64,000 bases of DNA. It comes from Mycolicibacterium sp. J2 (lineage in GTDB: Bacteria; Actinomycetota; Actinomycetes; Mycobacteriales; Mycobacteriaceae). Below the pieces are notes generated by a model. That model saw only the letters and a program-made list of their open reading frames with translations, was not told the DNA's origin and searched no databases. Location: positions 124,001 through 188,000 of the forward strand of contig NZ_JAPFPY010000011.1 of the NCBI RefSeq assembly GCF_026240945.1, read 5' to 3'. This document shows, one piece after another, positions 17,127-24,226 of this stretch. Positions within the stretch are counted from its first letter, which is position 1. The number at the start of each line of letters is the position of its first letter. A program made the position numbers and the translations under genes.

Positions 17127-17990
17127 TTGGAAACCAACCTGGTCGGTTTGGCGTTCAGCGCCGGCCTGGTCGCCGCCCTGAATCCATGTGGGTTCGCCAT
17201 GCTGCCCGCGTATCTGGCGCTGGTGGTGCAGCGCGACGGTCGACCCGCTCGCGCCGTGGGTCGGGCCCTGGCGGCCACCGCCGCGATGACCGCGGGCGTG
17301 GTGGCGGTGTTCGCCGGGTTCGGCGCGCTGGCGGTGTCGGTGGCCTCGACGATTCAGCGCTATCTGCCCTACGTGACGGTGTTCATCGGGGTTCTGCTGC
17401 TGGCGCTGGGCTTGTGGTTGCTGGCCGGACGGCAGGTGGGAGTACCGATGTCGGCGGGGGCACGTTGGGCGCCCACCGCCCGGCTGGGCTCGATGCTCGG
17501 GTACGGCGCCGGGTTCGCGCTGGCGTCGCTGTCCTGCACGGTGGGGCCGTTTCTCGCGGTGACGGCCGGGGCGGCCCGGGCGGCCACGCTGCTCGACGCC
17601 GTCGGGGTGTATCTGGCGTATGCCGCCGGCTTCGCGTTGATCGTGGGGGCACTGGCGGTCTCGGTGGCCGTCGCGAGTTCCACGATGCTGGATCGGCTGC
17701 GACGAATCCTGCCCTATGTCAACAGGATCGGTGGCGTGCTGCTGGTGGTCGTCGGTACGTACGTGACCTACTACGGCGTCTACGAGATCCGGTTGTTCGG
17801 CGGCGGCGGCGCGGGCGCGGCCGACCCGGTGATCACCGCCGCCGGTCGCCTGCAGGCGACTCTTGCCGGCTGGGTGCACCAGCACGGTGCCCTGCCCTGG
17901 CTGGTCGTGCTCATCGCCGGTGTGGGCCTGGCCGCGGTGCTCACGACGACAACAGTGCGATACCGGCGGCGATCAGGCCGACGACCTTGA
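17127..17990 (+). CDS. CcdA/DsbD-type membrane thiol-electron carrier
   Basis: A 287-residue protein of about six to eight membrane helices. It has the CcdA features AALNPCGFAMLPAYLALV in helix 1 and SLSCTVGPFLAV in helix 4, each with a conserved Cys next to Pro or Gly. These two Cys accept electrons from cytosolic thioredoxin and pass them outward. TTG at 17127 follows the mpt53 stop by one base, which indicates coupling. It corresponds to Rv2877c beside Rv2878c in M. tuberculosis, from memory. The C-terminus overlaps the convergent small membrane protein gene by 50 bases. Confidence 0.87.
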   Translation: METNLVGLAFSAGLVAALNPCGFAMLPAYLALVVQRDGRPARAVGRALAATAAMTAGVVAVFAGFGALAVSVASTIQRYLPYVTVFIGVLLLALGLWLLAGRQVGVPMSAGARWAPTARLGSMLGYGAGFALASLSCTVGPFLAVTAGAARAATLLDAVGVYLAYAAGFALIVGALAVSVAVASSTMLDRLRRILPYVNRIGGVLLVVVGTYVTYYGVYEIRLFGGGGAGAADPVITAAGRLQATLAGWVHQHGALPWLVVLIAGVGLAAVLTTTTVRYRRRSGRRP

Positions 17991-18366
17991 CCACCTCGAG
18001 CCCGACGTAGGCGTAATGGGCTCGCGACCGCGGCCCCGGCGAGCCGGCCAGGACGGCGTCGGAGCGGCGAGTGAGCCTGGGCCGCACAGCCACCAACTGC
18101 ACGACCAATGCGCCCACCGCCGTTGCGGCCGCCGCACTCGTGAGCGTCGAGGGATGCACCGACACCATGCTGGCGACCACGACGATCGCGAGCACAGCTT
18201 CGACGCCGTTGAGCGCGCGGAACACCAACCGTCCGATGCCCAGTCCGATCGGCAGCGTCACACCTGGCGCGCGGAACTTCAGTGGCGCCTCGATGAACGA
18301 GATCGCCAGCACCATGCCGAGCCAGACGAACACCGCGGCAACCGCGGTCGCGGCAGCTGCACCCAT
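17941..18366 (-). CDS. Small four-helix membrane protein
   Basis: A 141-residue protein with four hydrophobic segments. A short conserved-looking cytosolic motif (SFIEAPLKFRAPGVTLPIGLGIGRLVF) follows helix 1. No known function. Its gene lies 18 bases downstream of the carboxymuconolactone decarboxylase gene on the same strand, so it probably shares the KstR-type promoter at 18899. It overlaps the 3' end of the CcdA-like gene. Confidence 0.7.
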   Translation of the reverse strand: MGAAAATAVAAVFVWLGMVLAISFIEAPLKFRAPGVTLPIGLGIGRLVFRALNGVEAVLAIVVVASMVSVHPSTLTSAAAATAVGALVVQLVAVRPRLTRRSDAVLAGSPGPRSRAHYAYVGLEVVKVVGLIAAGIALLSS

Positions 18367-18384
18367 CGAATTGTCCAGCCGATG

Positions 18385-18867
18385 TCAGAGGGTGATCTTG
18401 CAGCTCTGGCCGATATCCAGGGTGCGCAGCATCCGCCCCATGCCCAGCCACATGGCACACGACAACGCCAGATCGGTCAGCAGTTCGTCGTCGAACTCGG
18501 CCGAACACCGCGCCCAGAACTCGTCGTCGTCGCGCAGCCCGGTGTGGTCGCGGGCGAACCGCTCGGCGAACTCGGCGGCCACGCGCTCCTGCGCGCTGTA
18601 CCCGGGCCAGGTTCGCCACTCATGGGCGTGGTCGTAGAGGTCTTCGTCGACGCCGGCGGCGATCCCGTCCGAATCCCGGGTGTTCTGACACACCACACAT
18701 TCGTTGTCCAGGGCGATCACCATCCGGGCCAGCTCGCGGACCCGCATCGGCAGCCGGTTCTTGGTGTAGACCGCATTGGTGAAACCGGCCATGGCAACAC
18801 CGATATCGGGTGACTTGAGCACCCAGGCGGCGGCGTCGTCGTCGGGATAATCTCCGATTCGGCTCAT
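18385..18867 (-). CDS. Carboxymuconolactone decarboxylase/AhpD-like protein
   Basis: A 160-residue all-helical protein. It has the AhpD-type redox motif NECVVCQNTRDSDG, in which the expected His after CxxC is replaced by Arg. AhpD-like proteins act in peroxide reduction or as decarboxylases of aromatic lactones. A KstR-type palindrome sits 32-45 bases upstream of the start, suggesting induction during sterol breakdown. It likely forms an operon with the small membrane protein gene downstream. Activity cannot be fixed from sequence. Confidence 0.8.
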   Translation of the reverse strand: MSRIGDYPDDDAAAWVLKSPDIGVAMAGFTNAVYTKNRLPMRVRELARMVIALDNECVVCQNTRDSDGIAAGVDEDLYDHAHEWRTWPGYSAQERVAAEFAERFARDHTGLRDDDEFWARCSAEFDDELLTDLALSCAMWLGMGRMLRTLDIGQSCKITL

Positions 18868-18898
18868 GTTGCGAAGAGTACGCCTGGAATCCTGGAAT

Positions 18899-18912
18899 TG
18901 GAACGCGTTCTA
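18899..18912. promoter_or_regulatory. KstR-type operator
   Basis: TGGAACGCGTTCTA matches the KstR consensus TNNAACNNGTTNNA at every fixed base. It lies between the stop of the efflux pump gene and the start of the carboxymuconolactone decarboxylase gene, 32 bases before the latter. KstR is the TetR-family repressor of cholesterol catabolism in mycobacteria. Binding is inferred from sequence alone. Confidence 0.7.
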
Positions 18913-18920
18913 GTTCTCCG

Positions 18921-20972
18921 TCATGGGGCGGCAGCCAACGCCGGCCGGTCGTCGAGCCATTCCCGTTGCACCAACATGCGATGCGCGATGCGCTCGAGTG
19001 CGGCCTCGACCTGCAGCCGGTCCGGCCGGCCCTGATAGTCGGGAGCCTCCGCGAGCTTGTCGACGATCCGACCGACCAGTGCGGCGGTCACCGCGTCGAC
19101 CTGGTCGGCGCCCGACTGGGTCAGCCAGAGGCGGTCGCCGGTGCGCAGCGCGTAGCCGGTGTCGACGAGCCTGCCGAAGATCGGCTCCAGCACTTCGGGC
19201 GGCACCCGCCGGAACTCGGCGATCTCGGGGAGCGTCGCCGAACCGAAAGACTGGCTGTGCCGGTAGATCTGGACCAGCGCCCACAACCGCGCCACGTCGA
19301 GCTCACAGCCCGGACTTCCGGCGAGATTGCGCAGCCGGATCTCCGGTGAATCGCGGAACATCCGGACCACTGCGCGCTCCAGGATGTCGTCAGGGGATTC
19401 GATGGCGGGCATCCCGAACCCGTCACCGAGGTCGGCCGCCGAGGCCGCCTCGATTTCGCGTAACGGGATCTCCTTGAGGAACAGGGCCACGACGAACCCG
19501 ACCACCGCGACAGGTGCCGCACAGAGAAAGACCAGACCGAGCGCGTCGGCATAGGCATCGACGATCGGCGCGGCCGCCTGGGCGGGCAACTCGTGCAGGG
19601 CTTTCGGGGACTGTGCGGCGGCCGCGGGCGCCCCGCCGGCCGCCAGGGCATCCCTCAGCGGGCCGGAGAGGAAATTGGTGAACAGCGAGCCGAAGATGGC
19701 CGCGCCGAACGAGCTGCCGATGGTCCGGAAGAACGTCACGCCCGAGGTCGCCACACCGAGATCGTCGAACCGTGCGGTGTTCTGCACCACCAGGACCAGC
19801 ACCTGCATGCACAGGCCGATACCGGTACCGAGCAGGAACAGGTAGGCCGATTGCAGCCAGACCGACGTGGCGGCGTCCATCCGGGACAGCAGGACGAAAG
19901 CGACCGCCATGACGGCCGTGCCGGCGACCGGGAACATCTTGTACCGGCCGGTGCGGCCGACCAACGCACCGCTGCCGATCGAGGTGAGCAGCATGCCCGC
20001 GACCATCGGCAGGGTGCGCAGGCCCGAGGTGGTCGCCGAGACGCCGTCGACGAACTGCATGAAGGTCGGCAGGAAGGTCATCGCGCCGAGCATCGCGAAC
20101 CCCACGATGAAGGCCAGCACGCAGCACACCGTGAAGACGGGGCTGGCGAACAACCTGATCGGCAGGATCGGTTCGGCCGCACGCGTTTCCGCCCAGACGA
20201 AGGCGGCCAGGATGACCGCCGACCCGGCAAACAGGCCGAGAATGATCGGCGACGACCACGCATATTCGGCGCCGCCCCAACTGGTGGCCAACGTCAGTCC
20301 GGCCGCGCCGAGCCCCACCAGGACGATGCCCAGATAGTCGATCACCGGCTTGGTGCGACCGGCCAGCGCCGGGATGGCCACCACGGCCACCGCGAACACC
20401 ACGACCGCGACGGGCACATTGATCCAGAACGCCCAGCGCCAGGACAGATGATCGGTGAAGAACCCACCCAGCAGCGGCCCGATCACGGTCGTCACGCCGA
20501 ACACGGCGCCGAGTGCCCCCTGATATCGGCCCCGATCGCGCAACGGGATGACCTCGCCGATCACGGCGGTGGCGGTGACCATGATGGCGCCGCCGCCGAT
20601 GCCCTGGAGTGCCCGCGCCGCAACCAACATCGTCATCGACTGCGCGAGCCCGCACAGCACCGATCCCGTCAAGAAGAACACGATCGAGCCCTGGAAGACG
20701 GCCTTGCGGCCGAATAGGTCGCCGAGCTTGCCGACGATCGCGGTGGCGATGGTCGAGGCCAGCAAATAGCTTGTCACCACCCAGGATTGGTGACCGGCAC
20801 CGCCCAGGTCGGCCACCACCGTGGGCAGCGCGGTCGCGACGATGGTCTGGTCGAGAGCAGCCAGCAGCATGCCCAGCAGCACGGCGACGAAGACGATATT
20901 GCGTCGTTGCGGTCCGAGCTCTGCGGCGGCATCGGCGTCCTGCCGTGCGGATGCCGCGGATACGTCGGTCAT
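18921..20972 (-). CDS. DHA2-family multidrug efflux MFS transporter with C-terminal winged-helix-like tail
   Basis: A 683-residue transporter with 14 hydrophobic segments and MFS/DHA2 motifs (LDQTIVATALPTVV in helix 1, GKLGDLFGRK in loop 2-3). The first 530 residues are ordinary for the EmrB/QacA group. After helix 14 come about 150 hydrophilic residues (RMFRDSPEIRLRNLAG to RMLVQREWLDDRP). They contain a MarR-like helix-turn-helix pattern (SATLPEIAEFRRVPPEVLEPIFGRLVDTGY). A 19-bp palindrome lies 37 bases upstream of the start. The gene sits next to bfrA, as Rv1877 does next to Rv1876 in M. tuberculosis (from memory). Confidence 0.88.
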   Translation of the reverse strand: MTDVSAASARQDADAAAELGPQRRNIVFVAVLLGMLLAALDQTIVATALPTVVADLGGAGHQSWVVTSYLLASTIATAIVGKLGDLFGRKAVFQGSIVFFLTGSVLCGLAQSMTMLVAARALQGIGGGAIMVTATAVIGEVIPLRDRGRYQGALGAVFGVTTVIGPLLGGFFTDHLSWRWAFWINVPVAVVVFAVAVVAIPALAGRTKPVIDYLGIVLVGLGAAGLTLATSWGGAEYAWSSPIILGLFAGSAVILAAFVWAETRAAEPILPIRLFASPVFTVCCVLAFIVGFAMLGAMTFLPTFMQFVDGVSATTSGLRTLPMVAGMLLTSIGSGALVGRTGRYKMFPVAGTAVMAVAFVLLSRMDAATSVWLQSAYLFLLGTGIGLCMQVLVLVVQNTARFDDLGVATSGVTFFRTIGSSFGAAIFGSLFTNFLSGPLRDALAAGGAPAAAAQSPKALHELPAQAAAPIVDAYADALGLVFLCAAPVAVVGFVVALFLKEIPLREIEAASAADLGDGFGMPAIESPDDILERAVVRMFRDSPEIRLRNLAGSPGCELDVARLWALVQIYRHSQSFGSATLPEIAEFRRVPPEVLEPIFGRLVDTGYALRTGDRLWLTQSGADQVDAVTAALVGRIVDKLAEAPDYQGRPDRLQVEAALERIAHRMLVQREWLDDRPALAAAP

Positions 20973-21008
20973 GGCGTCCTCCCCTGTTCACCCCGACCGC
21001 GCGATTAT

Positions 21009-21027
21009 TAGATTGGCTACCAATATA
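21009..21027. promoter_or_regulatory. TetR-type operator candidate upstream of the efflux pump
   Basis: TAGATTGGCTACCAATATA forms 8-base arms around a 3-base centre with one mismatch. It lies 37 bases before the transporter start in the only AT-rich stretch of that gap. Efflux pumps of this class are commonly repressed through such sites, but no regulator gene lies beside it here. Confidence 0.5.
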
Positions 21028-21087
21028 CGCGACCGCCGGCCGGCGACGGATGAGGTCGGCGGCCGGCGGAAGGCGTCGGGGCGCGAG

Positions 21088-21567
21088 CTACTTGGGCGGA
21101 CGCGACACGCACTGCGCCGAGTACAGCGCCTCACCGAGCTTGTCCATCAGCTCCAGCTGGGTTTCCAGGTAGTCGATGTGCTTCTCCTCGTCGCCGAGGA
21201 TCTGCTCGAGCAGGTTGGCCGACACCGCGTCCTGCTTCTCGCGGCACATGATGATGCCGGGCTTGAGCCGGGCCACCACTTCGTATTCGATCGCCAGGTC
21301 GGCCTCGAACTGCTCGCGCAGCGTCTGACCAACCCGGAGGGAAAACAGCCGCTGATAGTTGGGCAGGCCGTCGAGCAACAGGATGCGGTCGGTAATCCAT
21401 TCCGCGTGGTGCATTTCTTCGATTGACTCTTCGCGCGTGTGTTGCGCCAATTCGGTGAATCCCCAATTGTCTTGCATCTTCGAATGCAGGAAATATTGGT
21501 TGATCGCCGTGAGTTCACTGGTCAACTGCTCGTTGAGCAGCTTCAGAACTTCCGGATCGCCTTGCAT
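21088..21567 (-). CDS. bfrA: Bacterioferritin BfrA
   Basis: This 159-residue heme-containing ferritin stores iron in a 24-mer. MQGDPEVLKLLNEQLTSELTAINQYF supplies the first ferroxidase Glu, EEMHHAEWITDRIL the Glu/His pair, and GDEEKHIDYLE the last ligands. The sequence matches M. tuberculosis BfrA (Rv1876) nearly throughout, except that the residue equivalent to the heme-ligand Met region could not be checked against a structure. The MQGDP start at 21567 is the family start. Two IdeR-like boxes lie upstream, and bfd is encoded divergently. Confidence 0.95.
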   Translation of the reverse strand: MQGDPEVLKLLNEQLTSELTAINQYFLHSKMQDNWGFTELAQHTREESIEEMHHAEWITDRILLLDGLPNYQRLFSLRVGQTLREQFEADLAIEYEVVARLKPGIIMCREKQDAVSANLLEQILGDEEKHIDYLETQLELMDKLGEALYSAQCVSRPPK

Positions 21568-21712
21568 TTCGCTCCTACGCACCGTGCGGGCTGGTCAGGT
21601 GTTGCTGTTGCCGTGCACGCCCGAATCTAGTCCAGGCCACACCCGGCGGCGAGCGCTTCGGGGGCGTTTCGGGGGCGTTTCGACCCCACTCCGTGGCGAG
21701 TCGACGCACTCC

Positions 21713-21731
21713 ATAGGTGAGGCTAACCCCA
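21713..21731. promoter_or_regulatory. IdeR-type iron box 1
   Basis: ATAGGTGAGGCTAACCCCA agrees with the iron box TWAGGTWAGSCTWACCTWA at 15 of 19 positions, including the whole core GGCTAACC. It lies 146 bases upstream of bfrA. In M. tuberculosis the bfrA promoter carries tandem iron boxes through which iron-loaded IdeR activates storage; this site fits that role. Confidence 0.65.
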
Positions 21732-21765
21732 GGCCGCGGAGCAACGATGGACTGGCTGCCCTAAC

Positions 21766-21784
21766 TAAGGGTACACTTCCCTTA
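21766..21784. promoter_or_regulatory. IdeR-type iron box 2
   Basis: TAAGGGTACACTTCCCTTA has 6-base perfect arms (TAAGGG/CCCTTA) and agrees with the degenerate iron box at 15 of 19 positions, though the centre differs. It is 53 bases from box 1 centre to centre and 57 bases before the divergent gene at 21842. It could repress the bfd operon while box 1 activates bfrA. Confidence 0.45.
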
Positions 21785-21841
21785 CTTGGCGAGCGGTGTG
21801 CGACAAGCCCCTCGACCCGATAGCGACGGAGGTGACGACCA

Positions 21842-22477
21842 GTGGGCGAATACCAATTGCATTCGCTCATTCTGGCCGCTGATTATCGCGTCGCCGATCC
21901 GGCATCGATGTGGAATTCCCTCAAGGCCCGCCAGGATTCCCTGGCGAATATCGATGCCCATCACGTCGTTCTCTACACCTCGATCTGGGAGCCGGGACGA
22001 ATCCTGGTGACAATCGGCATTTCACATCCGAATTCGGTGCGTGACGTTCTGCGGTCCCCGGCGATTTTCGACCTGTTCGACATCTCCGGCGTGCAGGACA
22101 TCCCGGCGATCTTTGCCGGCGAGGTGGTGGAGAAGATCGACCTGAACGACGGTGAACCCGGCCCCGCCGAGAGCGCTGTCGCCGGAGTGATCGTCGGTGT
22201 GGTCACCACTGTCGACAGCGTGGACGACCTGATGGTGAAGGTGCACGGGGCGCTGGACCGCATCCGGCAGTCCGGCGTCCGCAAGCTCTGGGTCTACCGC
22301 GCCTTCGACGACGGGCACGAGGTTCTGATCCTGCAGGAGGTCGAGAACGAGTCCCGCGCCAGGCGCTGGATCGACCATCCCGATGCCGCGGCCGAGTGGA
22401 TGTCCCGGGCCGGGTTCGGGGCTTACCCGTCCTTGTTCGTCGGCAAGTTCGCCCATCACATGACGGTGGGGGGCTGA
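21842..22477 (+). CDS. Unknown protein with two dimeric alpha/beta-barrel-like halves, in the bfd operon
   Basis: A 211-residue cytosolic protein started by GTG with GGAGGTGA upstream. The two halves appear related. Each has a strand like VVLYTSIWEPGRILVTIG or KLWVYRAFDDGHEVLILQEV, then a helix, and ends in similar segments (SGVQDIPAIFAGEVVEKI and AGFGAYPSLFVGKFAHHM). That layout suggests a fused pair of ferredoxin-like (ABM-type) domains. Homologues are known to me only as misnamed or hypothetical mycobacterial proteins. It is 3 bases from bfd and behind an iron box, so a part in iron release or heme handling is possible but unproven. Confidence 0.7.
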   Translation: MGEYQLHSLILAADYRVADPASMWNSLKARQDSLANIDAHHVVLYTSIWEPGRILVTIGISHPNSVRDVLRSPAIFDLFDISGVQDIPAIFAGEVVEKIDLNDGEPGPAESAVAGVIVGVVTTVDSVDDLMVKVHGALDRIRQSGVRKLWVYRAFDDGHEVLILQEVENESRARRWIDHPDAAAEWMSRAGFGAYPSLFVGKFAHHMTVGG

Positions 22478-22480
22478 GCC

Positions 22481-22666
22481 GTGTTCGTCTGCTTGTGCAC
22501 CGGTGCCACCACCCAGGCCGTCAGCGACGCCGTGGCTGCCGGCGCCACCACCTCGAAGCAGATCGCCGAGGCGTGCGGGGCCGGTTCCGACTGCGGCCGG
22601 TGCCGCCGCACCTTACGCGCGATCCTGTCGGCCTCGCGCGAATGCCCGGTGCACGCCGCCGGTTAG
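22481..22666 (+). CDS. bfd: Bacterioferritin-associated ferredoxin Bfd
   Basis: A 61-residue [2Fe-2S] protein with the Bfd Cys pattern: FVCLCTG near the N-terminus and SDCGRCRRTLR about 35 residues later. Bfd reduces the ferric core of bacterioferritin so that stored iron can leave. GTG at 22481 follows the upstream stop by 3 bases, indicating one transcript with the 211-residue protein gene. The stop codon overlaps that of the convergent enoyl-CoA hydratase gene. Divergent placement from bfrA over iron boxes fits opposite regulation. Confidence 0.93.
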   Translation: MFVCLCTGATTQAVSDAVAAGATTSKQIAEACGAGSDCGRCRRTLRAILSASRECPVHAAG

Positions 22667-23418
22667 CCCCTCTTGTCGACGAAGGATGCCAGCGCGTCGA
22701 CATTGGCGGCTTGGCCCAATAATTCGGCGAACAACGCGTTCTCCCGCTCACTGGCCGCGGCGATCCCCGGCCGCACCGGTTCGAGCATCGTCTTCTTCAC
22801 GGCCAGCAGGCTGTTCAGCGGGCGGGACGCCAGCACGTCGGCATGCCGACGTGCCTCGGCGAGCAGCTCCGCCGGCTCGCACACCTTGAACACCAGCCCC
22901 ATCCGCAGCGCCTCGGCGGCGTCGATCCACTCCGAGGACATCAGCAGCCAGGCGGCGTTCTGCCGACCGATCAACCGCGGCAACAGGTACGACGACGCGG
23001 CCTCCGGCGGCACACCCAGACTGGTGAACGGACACTTCAGTCGCGCTGTGCTGGACATGAAGGCCAGGTCGGCATAACCCAGGATGGTCGCCCCGATACC
23101 CAAGCCCACCCCGTTGACCGCGCAGATGAACGGTTTGGGGAATGCGGCCAGCGCCTCGATCATGCCGCGGAAACCGTGCTTGCCCGGTTGGTAGTCGGGA
23201 TCGGTGACCAGCCGCTGCATCTCCACCAGGTCGTTGCCCGCACTGAACGCGCGGCCGGCACCGGTGAGCAGCACCACCGACACGTCCGGATCGTCCGCCG
23301 CGGCCAGCAGCGCCTCGGTGGTCGCGTCGTACAGTGCCTCGCTGAAGGCGTTGAGCGCCTCCGGCCGGTTCAAGGTGAGGGTACGCACGCGGTTGTCATC
23401 CGCGATCAAAAGTGTCAC
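22663..23418 (-). CDS. Enoyl-CoA hydratase/isomerase (crotonase) family protein
   Basis: A 251-residue crotonase-fold enzyme. It has the oxyanion segments AFSAGNDLVEMQ and NGVGLGIGATILGYADLAFMS. The usual second Glu region reads FTSLGVPPEAASSYLLPRLIG, retaining a Glu. Crotonases hydrate or isomerise enoyl-CoA esters in beta-oxidation. GTG at 23418 overlaps the stop of the upstream EthD-like gene (GTGA), so they are co-translated. Substrate chain length is unknown. Confidence 0.87.
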   Translation of the reverse strand: MTLLIADDNRVRTLTLNRPEALNAFSEALYDATTEALLAAADDPDVSVVLLTGAGRAFSAGNDLVEMQRLVTDPDYQPGKHGFRGMIEALAAFPKPFICAVNGVGLGIGATILGYADLAFMSSTARLKCPFTSLGVPPEAASSYLLPRLIGRQNAAWLLMSSEWIDAAEALRMGLVFKVCEPAELLAEARRHADVLASRPLNSLLAVKKTMLEPVRPGIAAASERENALFAELLGQAANVDALASFVDKRG

Positions 23419-24125
23419 GTCGACAGCGTAGGCGCCGAGCCCCACATCGGGTACCGACTGGTCGGCACGGTGTCGATATCGCGGTCCGCGCCGAACCTCG
23501 CCACACTGGCGGCCATCCGACCCATCCGGTCGGCCAGATCCGCGTCGTCGCCCGCCCCGAAGAACGCGTACAGATCCGAGACGGCCTCGATCGGGAACAG
23601 CTCTTCGACGATGGCGTCGATGCGCGGCGCCCCGTCGGTGAGCGCCCGCACCACCGTGTTCTGGGTATACCCGAAGGTCGCTTGGGTCGCGATCGCCACC
23701 GGCGTGTGGTCCAGATGCCAGCGGGCCAGCCAGGTCGACTGGTCCAGGTCGGCCGGCCGGCGCAGCAGTGCCACGTTGGCCAAACCCCGGGTGCGTGCGC
23801 CCGGTGGGGTGTCGGGTGCGGCCATGGGTACCGATTCGGTGACCAGATATGCTGCCAGACAATCACATTCGGCTGACAGCTGTTCGATTGCGGACGCCAC
23901 AGCCGTCCCGTAGTACTGCTGGGTCCAGATGCTGACCACGGCGACCGCAGGTGGGTCCAACGTGGTCAGCGTCATCAGCGAGGCGCGCACCGCGTCGTCA
24001 CGCACATTGACCGTCAGGCCCGGCAACTCCAACGCGGACAAGGCCGACGTGACCGAGGTGCGCAACCGCCAACACCACTGCTCGTCCGCCTCGGCGCGAC
24101 GCAGCACCACCATCACCTTTTCCAT
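23415..24125 (-). CDS. EthD-like domain protein coupled to a crotonase
   Basis: A 236-residue protein started at MEKVMVVLRRAEADEQW. Two ferredoxin-like halves are apparent: residues 1-110, and 125-230 with WLARWHLDHTPVAIATQATFGYTQNTVVRAL. The latter resembles EthD domains, in which a helix with W..H..H precedes a strand. EthD proteins accompany P450 ether cleavage but many are uncharacterised. Its stop overlaps the crotonase start, so it probably serves the same acyl-CoA pathway. The assignment is moderate. Confidence 0.65.
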   Translation of the reverse strand: MEKVMVVLRRAEADEQWCWRLRTSVTSALSALELPGLTVNVRDDAVRASLMTLTTLDPPAVAVVSIWTQQYYGTAVASAIEQLSAECDCLAAYLVTESVPMAAPDTPPGARTRGLANVALLRRPADLDQSTWLARWHLDHTPVAIATQATFGYTQNTVVRALTDGAPRIDAIVEELFPIEAVSDLYAFFGAGDDADLADRMGRMAASVARFGADRDIDTVPTSRYPMWGSAPTLST

Positions 24126-24226
24126 GCATCGAAAGTAACAACAGCGGACACGCTTACCCGCGCGGCTCGGTAACGGCTCGCAGAACGCGACGCGTACGAG
24201 AATGAAGCGGTGAGTAAGGCCGCCTG

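Noticed and set aside
22726-22745. AACGCGTT core resembling a KstR site inside the crotonase gene
   Set aside because: The flanking T and A required by the consensus are absent and it lies within coding sequence.
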